Positions 1-7,971 are shown, counted from the first letter of the stretch. The stretch is 50,910 nt of DNA from Nitrososphaeria archaeon (GCA_029776065.1 JARVJP010000009.1:1-50910), one strand, 5' to 3'. The notes: generated by a model from the letters alone, not told the origin. Made by a program: numbers and translations.

Positions 1-719
1 TCTTATAAGTTTAGAGAGCCTACTGCCAACTCTCTCACATAAATATTTAATTAAACGATCAGCATCTATTTTTCCAACCTACTCCACGCCTTCCATTATT
101 TATGATAATAAAAGGGATAAAAGCACCACCCGTTAATATCATAAACAGGACAAATGGGTATTCAAAGTGTAAAGGCTACAACCAAGCAGATAGTGAAGAT
201 GATATAGGTAGGGGAAAGGGTAAAGGACAGAAAATTTAGGAAAGGTTCCGGAAAGGAAATATAAAATGGAAAGCCTTTATTAGATAAAACAGATAACATT
301 TTGCTAAATGTAGAGTTAAATGGACACCCCACATCCACTTAATTGTCTCAGGAAATTTCCTAAATGCCAGATAAATCTTTAGACAAAAATTTACCAAAGG
401 ATGGAGGCTCAGTAAATGGTAGGATAAAAGATAGGTGTTAAGAAAATTTAGGAAAGAAAAATAATGATTACGGAACCCAAGGAAGTAAAACGGAAAATAA
501 AAACTGGGGAAGTCAGTACTTCTACAGCCTCAGAATAATGAGAGGAAATTACTGAAATCAGGTTTTTGTATAAATTTTAATTCCTAAAGCTTTTTAATTA
601 GAGGACCAAAACAAATTATTTCTAAAGCCTTTTACAAGATATCAACCAAATAGTAGTCACATTAAATTCAGCTTTAACTAAGAAGATTTAAATAGTAAAT
701 TATCGTTCAACGAAGAACA
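1..719. other. AT-rich intergenic region, no gene recognised
   Basis: No convincing coding frame is seen here on either strand. The DNA is A-rich on the + strand with many short purine runs. A perfect 16-bp direct repeat occurs at 229-244 and 441-456, and a 12-bp palindrome (AGGAAATTTCCT) at 350-361 shares its core. No tRNA-like T-arm or CRISPR-like spacing was found. Confidence 0.6.
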
Positions 720-938
720 ATGAAATCCTCTAAACCAACAAACATGAATATTCTCCTTATATCGCTTATACTAGTTATCTTGATCTTTGGCTCATTATCA
801 GTTTACGAATTCATTCAGATCGACGATCTTCAAAATAAAATTGAACAACTGAAGAGTTCACAACTGAATCCGCTACCTGACAAAGGAATAATGTTCATCC
901 AAGGAGTAGGCACTTCGAATACAGGAAGGTCAATATGA
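720..938 (+). CDS. Small membrane-anchored protein, possibly the N-terminal half of a broken gene
   Basis: The 72-residue product has a short basic N-terminus, one hydrophobic segment at about residues 10-28 (signal anchor), then a polar stretch that could start a coiled coil (IDDLQNKIEQL). The family is not recognised. The stop overlaps the ATG of the next frame (ATGA at 935-938), which could mean translational coupling. It could equally be a -1 frameshift inside one gene, because the second frame looks like a soluble beta-rich domain that would suit this anchor. No clear Shine-Dalgarno precedes the ATG. Confidence 0.45.
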   Translation: MKSSKPTNMNILLISLILVILIFGSLSVYEFIQIDDLQNKIEQLKSSQLNPLPDKGIMFIQGVGTSNTGRSI

Positions 939-1201
939 CAGAAATACATGAACCAGTTGATGAACATATTGTCATAAGAAGTGTATCTTTTGATTATCTC
1001 AAACATTCAGGTACAACATTCACAGGCGGTTCCGTGTATATATTCAAAATTAATTTTCCTGACGGTCTTTCAGAGGATTTGTGGGCAGAAGGTTTTCCTG
1101 GAGATATAGTAAAATTCTATTTCACAAACCACAATAATCCTAAAGCAGGAATACTATATCTACCCCAAACCGCAACAATCTATCTTCTAGTCAGTGGTTG
1201 A
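935..1201 (+). CDS. Hypothetical beta-rich protein, possibly the second part of a broken gene
   Basis: This 88-residue product of unknown family has alternating hydrophobic/polar strands and no membrane segment. It overlaps the upstream membrane-anchor frame by 4 nt. The reading frame ends at a TGA (1199-1201), but protein-like sequence continues in the same frame to 1333, so the stop may be a nonsense mutation. Open upstream codons in this frame before the ATG also look protein-like, which supports one original gene split by a frameshift and a nonsense codon. The alternative is a genuine two-gene overlap. Confidence 0.4.
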   Translation: MTEIHEPVDEHIVIRSVSFDYLKHSGTTFTGGSVYIFKINFPDGLSEDLWAEGFPGDIVKFYFTNHNNPKAGILYLPQTATIYLLVSG

Positions 1202-1333
1202 GATAAAATAATTAAAAAATCTTTTCCTGAAGAGTGGGAAGTTTATGAAAGCATTTACAAGGACCCTTGGGAATTCAAGCATCCAAAGCTTGGGTATTCT
1301 TTTCGTTATGAAGGTATTCCTGTTAAAAACTAA
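1202..1333 (+). pseudogene. In-frame coding-like continuation after TGA
   Basis: Directly after the TGA at 1199-1201 the same frame stays open for 43 codons to a TAA at 1331-1333. It reads as a plausible protein C-terminus rich in aromatic and charged residues (for example EEWEVYESIYKDPWEF). It has no obvious start codon of its own. It is most simply the lost tail of the upstream gene or the end of another decayed gene. Its stop overlaps the convergent gene at 1330-1680 by 4 nt. Confidence 0.4.
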
Positions 1334-1680
1334 AGTTTGTCTCTGTAGTATTCGTCTAGGTATTCGTCAAAGCTTTCTTCCGGTACCTTCCAGTCTGAGC
1401 CCTTGATCATCCTGATTCTGGCCAACACTTCTTGGTATTCTTCGTCGAGGGTTGGGGTTCTTGCTAGGTCTTCCTCAAGCTGAAACCTTACTTCTGTAGG
1501 GTTGATCCCAAGTTTTGCAGCTTCCTTGGTTAGGATGCAGAAGAGTGTCTTCTTGATTCTAAGCTTCTGTTCTGGGTCATGTAGGACCTCCTTTAGGATC
1601 GAGCTGAGAAGTTTGTTGATGTCATATCCTCTGGCCTCTTCCTGCAACTTCTTGAACATTATGTCATCGAACTTACCCAT
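1330..1680 (-). CDS. Small protein resembling the C-terminal extension of the adjacent integrase
   Basis: The 116-residue, charged, helical protein has no annotated family that I recognise. The ATG at 1680 is preferred over an upstream start at 1743 because the longer version would overlap the integrase frame by 58 nt; the ATG lies just after the integrase stop. Residues around LGINPTEVRFQL and the following LDEEYQEVLARIRMIKG align by eye with the integrase tail motifs LGIDPMKVRIEL and VDDEIKAIQDSIRKIIG. It therefore appears to be a duplicated, free-standing copy of that tail. It may assist recombination or regulate it; this is inference only. Confidence 0.55.
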   Translation of the reverse strand: MGKFDDIMFKKLQEEARGYDINKLLSSILKEVLHDPEQKLRIKKTLFCILTKEAAKLGINPTEVRFQLEEDLARTPTLDEEYQEVLARIRMIKGSDWKVPEESFDEYLDEYYRDKL

Positions 1681-1685
1681 TCTTG

Positions 1686-2621
1686 TCAGGCCTCTTTTCT
1701 TATGATGATCCTTCCATCTTTGAGCTCGTTGAAGTAGGACCATCCCTGTCTAAGGTAGATGTCAAGCTCCTCCGGCTTGATCACCATCTGAGATGGTGGA
1801 TCCTCTTTCGCTAGGCCGGTTCTGCCGATGATCTTCCTTATCGAATCCTGTATCGCCTTGATCTCATCATCTACTCCGAAGTCTGCGTTCTCCTTGGCCA
1901 GCTCTATCCTCACCTTCATTGGATCGATGCCGAGAGATGAAGCAAAGTTTCTTAACGCCCTGAGATCCATTTCTTTCTTGTCTTCCTCTGAAAGCTGAGA
2001 AGGCCTAGTGATAGTTGAAAGATACCTTTCTAGGTCGATGAAGTCCTTTCTCATCTCCTCAACCTGGGATTCGGAAAGCCTCTTGTGGACGGTGTAGGTC
2101 ATTTCAACTGGCCCAGTGTGGCCCATGTAAAACTGCTGTCTCGTGAACGGTATTACTCGAACGTTGTCTATTGCCGTGGCAAAGTATGATCTTAAGACGT
2201 AGGGTCTGAACTTGAATCCGGCTTGGTCGAAAACTCTCTTAACCATTCTTTGAACAGCCTTTCTGCTGAAGCTCCTTATCCTAGCCCTAGATCCAAAAGA
2301 GATGACAGAGCTTTCTCCAGTTAACACCTCACCTTTCCTCAGCCGATACTCCAGGTAGTCTTTAAGGTAGTCACATCCCTCCTTGATCAAGAATGTGGCA
2401 TAGGGTCTCCCGTTCTTGCTAAGCTGAGCCCTGACATTTATTCGAGTGGGGGCTTTCTCGAAGACGACGATTTTACCTTCTATCCTCAACTCTGGCAAAT
2501 CCTTTAACTGTAGGCCGGCAAGTGTTGAAGGCCTCAACCCTGAAAAGGCCAAGAGCGATATGCATGCTTTAGCTCTGAGGTCTGCGAACCCAAGTATTAA
2601 ATTATTGTGGTTACCAAGCTT
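1686..2621 (-). pseudogene. Tyrosine recombinase (phage/virus-type integrase), N-terminally truncated
   Basis: The frame encodes the catalytic domain of a tyrosine recombinase followed by a helical extension of roughly 110 residues. Visible motifs are the first catalytic Arg in FSGLRPSTL, a YxLR box (PYVLRSYFATAI) in place of the usual HxxR, GH in MGHTG, and the nucleophile Tyr in MTYTVH. The first usable start is a TTG at 2552, but family-like sequence (ADLRAKACISLLAFSG) continues upstream to about 2590. An in-frame stop lies at 2622-2624, inside the 3' end of the lrp-like gene. The N-terminal DNA-binding domain is therefore missing, as in integrase genes split by chromosomal integration. 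Any residual activity is doubtful. Confidence 0.75.
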
Positions 2622-2838
2622 CTATTAGGGTTTCTGTGCTTCTGACACCATCCATTAAATGTATTCTCGCGATTATGTCTAGCACGTCGTCGAAGTCGAT
2701 CGCTTCCATGAAGACGACCAGGTCAGCTCGACCATAGACTGGGAGGACCTTCTTCACCCCCCTCACCTGCGAGATTTCGCCTATGAGGTTATCGCACTTT
2801 GGTGGAACGGTTTTGATGAGTAAACAGGCTTTAACCAT
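2611..2838 (-). CDS. Stand-alone Lrp/AsnC ligand-binding (RAM) domain protein
   Basis: The 75-residue protein consists only of the alpha-beta RAM domain (beta-alpha-beta-beta-alpha-beta) with no helix-turn-helix. In the family such single-domain proteins bind amino acids or other effectors, oligomerise with full-length Lrp proteins or act as small sensors. Typical signatures are the central VLPVYGRADLVVFMEA and a terminal STETLIEAW strand. Its ATG overlaps the stop of the paralogous upstream gene by one base (TAATG), so the two are co-translated. Its 3' end overlaps the truncated integrase frame, which suggests this locus was an integration target. Confidence 0.85.
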   Translation of the reverse strand: MVKACLLIKTVPPKCDNLIGEISQVRGVKKVLPVYGRADLVVFMEAIDFDDVLDIIARIHLMDGVRSTETLIEAW

Positions 2839-3068
2839 TATCTCTCAACCTCTACTAGTGATTCTGTGAATATTACTCCAGCCATGTTACTGATCTTTGT
2901 GATAGTCCTCCCAAGCTCTTTGCTATCGTTTGTTGACACATGCACAACGACGTCGTACCTTCCTAGAACAGGATACACGTCAACGATCTTCTCTAGAAGC
3001 TTGATCTTCTCGATTACGTCCACAAACTTCCCCTTTTCAGTCCTTATCAAAACACAGGCATCTACCAT
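2838..3068 (-). CDS. Stand-alone Lrp/AsnC ligand-binding (RAM) domain protein, paralogue
   Basis: This RAM-only protein is paralogous to the next gene: MVDACVLIRTEKGK aligns with MVKACLLIKTVPPK, and VYPVLGRYDVVVHVS with VLPVYGRADLVVFME. That alignment sets the start at 3068 rather than the longer ATG at 3092. A TATA-like CTTATATAC at 3098-3106 would place transcription start near 3076, in agreement. The pair probably forms a small sensor module, perhaps as hetero-oligomers. No DNA-binding domain is present in either, so any regulatory effect must go through a partner. Confidence 0.82.
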   Translation of the reverse strand: MVDACVLIRTEKGKFVDVIEKIKLLEKIVDVYPVLGRYDVVVHVSTNDSKELGRTITKISNMAGVIFTESLVEVER

Positions 3069-3097
3069 GCTAGGTTCAGAGTCAGTTACCATCTAGA

Positions 3098-3106
3098 GTA
3101 TATAAG
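3098..3106 (-). promoter_or_regulatory. TATA-like promoter box of the lrp-like pair
   Basis: CTTATATAC on the minus strand lies about 34 nt upstream of the ATG at 3068, predicting a leader of a few nucleotides. Confidence 0.55.
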
Positions 3107-3124
3107 ATTTGGTTCTGGAAAAGA

Positions 3125-3132
3125 CTTTTAAG
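3125..3132 (+). promoter_or_regulatory. TATA-like promoter box of the iron dehydrogenase gene
   Basis: CTTTTAAG precedes the ATG at 3165 by about 36 nt, giving a predicted start near 3155. It lies back to back with the promoter of the divergent lrp-like pair. Confidence 0.45.
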
Positions 3133-3164
3133 CAATAGCCCTACTATTGGTCTTTGGTGTTTGG

Positions 3165-4433
3165 ATGATATTTCTCGACCTACCAATAGATCCTGTTTTC
3201 AGCTTTAGAACGGTGCCATTAAAGTTTGGAGTTGGAGTATTATCTGAGATAGGCTACGACCTTTCTACTTTAAACGTTAAGAAAGGGCTTATCATAACAG
3301 ATAAACAGTTAGTGGAAAAGACGAAGGTCATTGAACAGACAAAGGCATGCTTAGAAGAGAAAGGTATTGAAGTTGACGTCTGGGATCATGTAGAGCCTGA
3401 GCCATCAGACACCTCCATCAAAGATGGAATATCTTATGCGAAGGGCAGAAAGTATGATTCCATAGTGGGCATTGGTGGAGGAAGTGCCATTGACACAGCT
3501 AAGATAATAAACCTATACACTTCGTTTCCAGCAGACTTCTACGATTATTTTTCACCACCGATAGGAAGAGGTATGAACATACCTGGTCCGTTAAAGCCTT
3601 TGATCGCAGTCCCAACGACTTCTGGTACAGGTAGTGAGACGACAGGGGTAGCTATAGTAACCTTCAAAGACAAGAAGATCAAGTTCGGCTTATCGAGCAA
3701 ATACCTGATGCCAACACTCGCAGTACTAGACCCTCAGGTAACGCTTTCAATGCCTCCCTCGGTAACGGCTAACACTGGGATGGACGCACTTATGCACGCA
3801 ATCGAATCTTATACCGCAATACCTTATAAGATAAGGCCTAAACCGGAAAGCTTCGAGTCAAGGCCGGTGTATCAGGGGTCAAATCCCATAAGTGACGGGT
3901 TAGCTGAGAGAGCTATTCAGATAATAGGTGATAACCTTCTTTTAGCCTACTCTAACGGTAACAACTTAGAGGCTAGGGCGAACATGCATCTTGCAGCATC
4001 TATGGCAGGGTTAGCCTTTGGAAATGCAGGTACACATATTCCACATGCACTATCATATCCCATAGCAGGAGAGTCAATGAAGAAGGGATCTAAAATCCCT
4101 CATGGGTTGGCTGTTGCGATCACAGGCCCTGCTACTCTAAAGGTCTTCGCACCCTTTCTTAAAGATAGATGTGCCAAGATTGCTTATCTGCTAGGGGAAA
4201 CAGATTTCTCAACCATCTATGATGGGGCGTTAAAGGCTTCAGATGCTGTTATCAAAATGATGAGGGCGCTGAAGATGCCTAATGGAATAAAGGAATTAGG
4301 ATTTGATGCTTCAGATGTTCCAAACCTAGCTGAGAAGGCATTGATCCAACAAAGACTTCTCGCACTCAGCCCGATAACAGTAAATAAAGGACTTCTTGAG
4401 CAGATACTTAATGCGAGCCTTCAATACTGGTAG
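3165..4433 (+). CDS. Iron-dependent alcohol dehydrogenase family, hydroxyacid-oxoacid transhydrogenase (HOT/ADHFE1)-like
   Basis: This is a group III (iron-containing) dehydrogenase of 422 residues from the ATG at 3165; a TTG at 3147 is the alternative start. Cofactor motifs are GGGSAIDTAK (about residue 104) and PTTSGTGSETT. Metal ligands are Asp207, His211 (GMDALMHAIESY), His294 (PHALSYP) and His313 (PHGLAVAI). The insert IPYKIRPKP with RPVYQGSNPISD and FGNAGTHIPHALSYPI is the pattern of the HOT/ADHFE1 subgroup. That enzyme oxidises 4-hydroxybutyrate to succinic semialdehyde while reducing 2-oxoglutarate. The substrate in this organism is inferred. The gene is convergent with the AOR gene and divergent from the lrp-like pair. 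Confidence 0.85.
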   Translation: MIFLDLPIDPVFSFRTVPLKFGVGVLSEIGYDLSTLNVKKGLIITDKQLVEKTKVIEQTKACLEEKGIEVDVWDHVEPEPSDTSIKDGISYAKGRKYDSIVGIGGGSAIDTAKIINLYTSFPADFYDYFSPPIGRGMNIPGPLKPLIAVPTTSGTGSETTGVAIVTFKDKKIKFGLSSKYLMPTLAVLDPQVTLSMPPSVTANTGMDALMHAIESYTAIPYKIRPKPESFESRPVYQGSNPISDGLAERAIQIIGDNLLLAYSNGNNLEARANMHLAASMAGLAFGNAGTHIPHALSYPIAGESMKKGSKIPHGLAVAITGPATLKVFAPFLKDRCAKIAYLLGETDFSTIYDGALKASDAVIKMMRALKMPNGIKELGFDASDVPNLAEKALIQQRLLALSPITVNKGLLEQILNASLQYW

Positions 4434-4460
4434 CTTGGTTTCCATTATTAGAATGATTCT

Positions 4461-6326
4461 TTAAATATCTAATTCAAGCTCTTTCAACTTCTGAGCACTT
4501 GGTTGCCCTGAAACCGGGTCGAGTTCTCTAGCTCTGTAGAATTCAGGTAGCAGTTCTTCGATAGGGCATACAAAGCCTGCTGCTGGCCCTTCCTTCACAG
4601 CCTCCTTTACAAACCTCTCTGGCAGTCTATCGTCCTCAGTCTTAAGACCCAGCTTACCGTTTAACATCCTTTCAAGGTACCATATTCTATCACCAATCTT
4701 AAGTACAGAGTTCTTGTCCTCACTCCTCCCTGTGATGGCGTTGAATGTTTCAGCGATGTGGTTGAAGTCGATTACCCCGAATACTCCGAACTTACATAAA
4801 CCAGCTGAGTCAGCGAAGGCGCAGAGGCTCTGCTGGATCAATTCGGTTCTGGTCTTTGATGCAATATCCTTTGGTATACTGTCGATCCCATATTCAGGTA
4901 ATAGTAGACCCCTTTCAACCAGAACACCCATACCTTGTAGGTGTGAAGCACCTATGTTTGAAACAGCGTAAAGCACGCCCATTGTGTTATAGAGCCTAGG
5001 ATTATGCATAGGAACTTCAAGTCCTTTAACGTGTACCGCAAAACTTTCACTTCCCCTACCGACCTTTTCAGAAGCCGCCTTAACCCCATCCGACAACGTG
5101 GCGCCAAACCCTTCTCTGTAGGCGATCATTCTGATAATCCTAATCAGCGAGCCAACATCACCCCATCTTAATGAGAACCCTGTATCAGATGCGTCCAACA
5201 TGCCTTTTTCATACGCCTCCATAGCCCAAGAGACGACTACTCCAGTAGAGATGGTGTCAAGCCCTAGGTCATCACATAGGTCGTTCGCGCGGATTATGCC
5301 CTCAATATCATCTACTAGAGTCATAGAGCCAAGGGCTGCTAGGGTTTCATACTCTGGCCCCTTACCTTTTGATCGCCCATATTCAGGATCATTCATTTCT
5401 ATTGCTCTTTCGCATTGTATTGAGCAGGTGACGTTTTCTCCGCACACCTTCATCCCTGAACCTAGTTTATACTTCTCCATAAAGGTCTGGGTGGTTATCT
5501 TCTCAGCACCTTCCCAAACACCGAGTGTCCAGTTCTTTATTGGTAGGTTGCCGACTTGCATCCCAGAGATGATTCCTCCACCAGTTCCGTAAGCCTTTAG
5601 TCCTCCACCACGGCTAGTTGTCGGTGCGATAAAGAGATGTCTTTTATTTAGTTCAATGAGCTTCTTTTCATCTAATACAGGTATCTTTAGGTTTCCTGAG
5701 ACAGCTATGCCCTTTAGATTCTTAGATCCCATGACCGCACCTACACCTGTTCTCCCAAAAGCCCGTCTTTCATCCGTAATAATGGAGGATATCTTCACTA
5801 GGTTTTCTCCTGCTGGGCCGATCATAGCGACCTTGACTTTAGAGCTCTTTAACTCTTCTTTTATCAGCTTGGAGGTTTCAAACGTCCCTTTCCCCCAAAG
5901 CGATTTAGCGTCCAATACTGAAGGCTTATTATTTATTATTGAGATAAAAACCGGGGTTTTTGCCTTACCCCTTATTATAACACCATCATATCCTGATCTC
6001 TTCAAAACCGTCCCAAACGAGCCGCTTGACATAGACTTCGCCAAAAAACCGGTAAGAGGAGATCTTGTCGCAACTGCTGTCTTAGGTGATATGGCCGCTA
6101 AACCTGTAAATGGGCCTGTCATAACTATCAATGGGTTCTCTGGGGAGAGGGGGTCTATGGTTTCATCTATTAGGTCGTATAATATTCTAGTTGCATATCC
6201 GCCTCCGCCTACATAGAGCTCAACCCATCTATTATTGAGAGGGGTTGACTTGAAGCGCTCATCTTCCAGATCGACTTCTAAGATCTTACCTGCGTATCCG
6301 TAGAAGCGTGTTTCCAACTTGATCAT
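4461..6326 (-). CDS. Tungsten-type aldehyde:ferredoxin oxidoreductase
   Basis: The 621-residue enzyme has the usual length for AOR, a cytoplasmic pterin tungsten/molybdenum and 4Fe-4S enzyme that oxidises aldehydes to acids with ferredoxin. N-terminal pterin-binding sequence is typical (FYGYAGKILEVDL, YVGGGGYATR, GPFTG, SSGSFG). Both pterin-binding signatures are present: DDLGLD and DSAGLC, the latter carrying the last cluster Cys. The other cluster cysteines appear as CGENVTCSIQC, a Cx5Cx3C spacing instead of the usual Cx2Cx3C. The ATG at 6326 overlaps the stop of the MoaD-like gene (ATGA); longer starts would lie inside that gene. The substrate cannot be told from sequence. Confidence 0.92.
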   Translation of the reverse strand: MIKLETRFYGYAGKILEVDLEDERFKSTPLNNRWVELYVGGGGYATRILYDLIDETIDPLSPENPLIVMTGPFTGLAAISPKTAVATRSPLTGFLAKSMSSGSFGTVLKRSGYDGVIIRGKAKTPVFISIINNKPSVLDAKSLWGKGTFETSKLIKEELKSSKVKVAMIGPAGENLVKISSIITDERRAFGRTGVGAVMGSKNLKGIAVSGNLKIPVLDEKKLIELNKRHLFIAPTTSRGGGLKAYGTGGGIISGMQVGNLPIKNWTLGVWEGAEKITTQTFMEKYKLGSGMKVCGENVTCSIQCERAIEMNDPEYGRSKGKGPEYETLAALGSMTLVDDIEGIIRANDLCDDLGLDTISTGVVVSWAMEAYEKGMLDASDTGFSLRWGDVGSLIRIIRMIAYREGFGATLSDGVKAASEKVGRGSESFAVHVKGLEVPMHNPRLYNTMGVLYAVSNIGASHLQGMGVLVERGLLLPEYGIDSIPKDIASKTRTELIQQSLCAFADSAGLCKFGVFGVIDFNHIAETFNAITGRSEDKNSVLKIGDRIWYLERMLNGKLGLKTEDDRLPERFVKEAVKEGPAAGFVCPIEELLPEFYRARELDPVSGQPSAQKLKELELDI

Positions 6327-6544
6327 CCTCCGTCCACAATTGGGAGGAGCCAAAGCTCGTCTTGATCACATACCTCTGCGTCTGGTTTGACAACCTCTTT
6401 CTTATTCTTTGAGATCAAGTAGTCTTCAAGTTGGACTTTAGAAAGTAATTCTATGTCCTTGATCTTAATCGGAGCAGCTAAGTGGATCTCCTTCTCTTTA
6501 AAACCTAGCTTTTCTGAAAGGGGGCTGAACAGTCTAATCTTCAT
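6323..6544 (-). CDS. MoaD/ThiS-like sulfur carrier associated with AOR
   Basis: The 73-residue ubiquitin-like beta-grasp protein ends in Gly-Gly (IVDGG), the site of thiocarboxylation or adenylation in MoaD. The N-terminal strand MKIRLFSPLSEKLG is typical. It overlaps the AOR start by 4 nt, so it is translationally coupled to it. MoaD-like partners commonly accompany AOR genes, where they are thought to serve pterin cofactor assembly for that enzyme. No MoaE or other cofactor gene is nearby. Confidence 0.88.
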   Translation of the reverse strand: MKIRLFSPLSEKLGFKEKEIHLAAPIKIKDIELLSKVQLEDYLISKNKKEVVKPDAEVCDQDELWLLPIVDGG

Positions 6545-6648
6545 ATGTTATCACCCATCGATTTCCTAAACTAAGATTTTAACCTTTGATCAAGTCTATC
6601 TTAAAGATATATTAATAGCCTTCTTGTACCGCGTACTTTAGACTTATT

Positions 6649-7965
6649 TTGAATGTAGATAGAGATAAGCAGTTAAAGGAGTTTGCGGTAGAACAGCATG
6701 GCTACTATCGCGGGAAGATAGAGGTTACCCCGAAATGTTGGGTTCAGAACTTAGAGGATTTCTCAGTCTGGTACACTCCCGGCGTAGCAGCTGTATGCAA
6801 CAAGATAGTTGAGGATAAAGATAAGGTTTTCGACCTAACTCTCAGATGGAACACCATAGCTGTCGTATCTGATGGCACAAGGGTCCTCGGGTTAGGAAAC
6901 ATAGGCCCTGAAGCAGCCTTACCTGTTATGGAGGGAAAGGCGCTCATCTTCAAATACCTCGGTGGAGTCGACGCTATACCGATCTGTTTAAACACCACCA
7001 GCGAGGACAAAATAGTTGAAATAGTTAAAATCTTAGAACCCTCCTTTGGTGGAATAAACCTAGAAGACATCGAGTCACCAAAATGCTTCTCAGTCCTTGA
7101 TAGGCTAAAACAGGGGCTTACGATACCGGTTTGGCATGATGACCAGCAGGGTACAGCAACAGTGGTATGCGCGGGATTAATCAACGCCCTCAAGATCACA
7201 AACAAGAAGATGAACGAGGTGAGGATCGCGATGATAGGCACAGGGGCAGCCAACTATTGTGTTGAAAGGTTAATCACCACAGCAGGAGTCGACGAGAGGA
7301 AAGTTATTATGGTTGACAGCAAGGGAATACTAAACACCTTAAGAGAAGACCTCAGAAGGAGTAGCTCGTATAAGTGGCAACTTTGCTTAAAGACCAACTC
7401 CGAAGGCAGGGAAGGGGGAATAGCGGAAGCGCTAGAAGGTGCTGACGTCTGCATCGCCATGTCCAGACCAGGCCCTGGGATAATCAAAAAAGAGTGGATA
7501 AAGGCCATGAATGATAAGGCTATCGTGTTCTCTTGCGCTAACCCTGTACCAGAGATATGGCCTTCCGAAGCAGTAGAGGGAGGGGCTTATGTGGTTGCGA
7601 CGGCGAGAAGTGACTTCCCTAACCAGTTGAACAATTCCCTTGTCTTTCCTGGAACGTTTAGAGGGGCTTTAGATGCCAGATCTAAGGGGATTTCGGATGG
7701 GATGTGCCTTGCTTCAGCGAATGAGATAGCTAAGATGGCTGAGGAGAAAGGGATATCGCCTAACTACATAGTGCCTACAATGGATGAATGGGAAGTCTAT
7801 CCTAGGGAGGCAGCTGCTGTAGCACATCAAGCGTCGGTTGAGGGCCTAGCTAGAAGAAGGTTGTCCAAGGACGAAGAGTTGGAGAACGCGCATAAGATAA
7901 TCTTAACCTCTAGAAGAAAGCTTGACAAGTTAAAGGAAGCAGGGCTTATACCGAGGAGACAATAA
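6649..7965 (+). CDS. NAD(P)-dependent malic enzyme (malate dehydrogenase, oxaloacetate-decarboxylating)
   Basis: The product is a 438-residue enzyme of the short prokaryotic malic enzyme class, which converts malate to pyruvate and CO2 with reduction of NAD(P). Signatures are the N-terminal SVWYTPGVAAVC, the DGTRVLGLGNIGPEAALPVMEG segment shortened here, catalytic Lys in GKALIFKY, metal-binding NLEDIESP and WHDDQQGTA, and a Rossmann-like MIGTGAANY that departs slightly from the usual GAGAAG. The start is a TTG at 6649, and an AT-rich ATATTAAT at 6608-6615 may be the promoter. The gene links the C4 pool to pyruvate, next to AOR and the HOT-like dehydrogenase. Confidence 0.9.
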   Translation: MNVDRDKQLKEFAVEQHGYYRGKIEVTPKCWVQNLEDFSVWYTPGVAAVCNKIVEDKDKVFDLTLRWNTIAVVSDGTRVLGLGNIGPEAALPVMEGKALIFKYLGGVDAIPICLNTTSEDKIVEIVKILEPSFGGINLEDIESPKCFSVLDRLKQGLTIPVWHDDQQGTATVVCAGLINALKITNKKMNEVRIAMIGTGAANYCVERLITTAGVDERKVIMVDSKGILNTLREDLRRSSSYKWQLCLKTNSEGREGGIAEALEGADVCIAMSRPGPGIIKKEWIKAMNDKAIVFSCANPVPEIWPSEAVEGGAYVVATARSDFPNQLNNSLVFPGTFRGALDARSKGISDGMCLASANEIAKMAEEKGISPNYIVPTMDEWEVYPREAAAVAHQASVEGLARRRLSKDEELENAHKIILTSRRKLDKLKEAGLIPRRQ

Positions 7966-7971
7966 GAGGGA

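Noticed and set aside
4714-6216. Long + strand frames opposite the AOR gene
   Set aside because: They are mirror frames of a well-supported gene, with Ser/Pro-rich low-information sequence.
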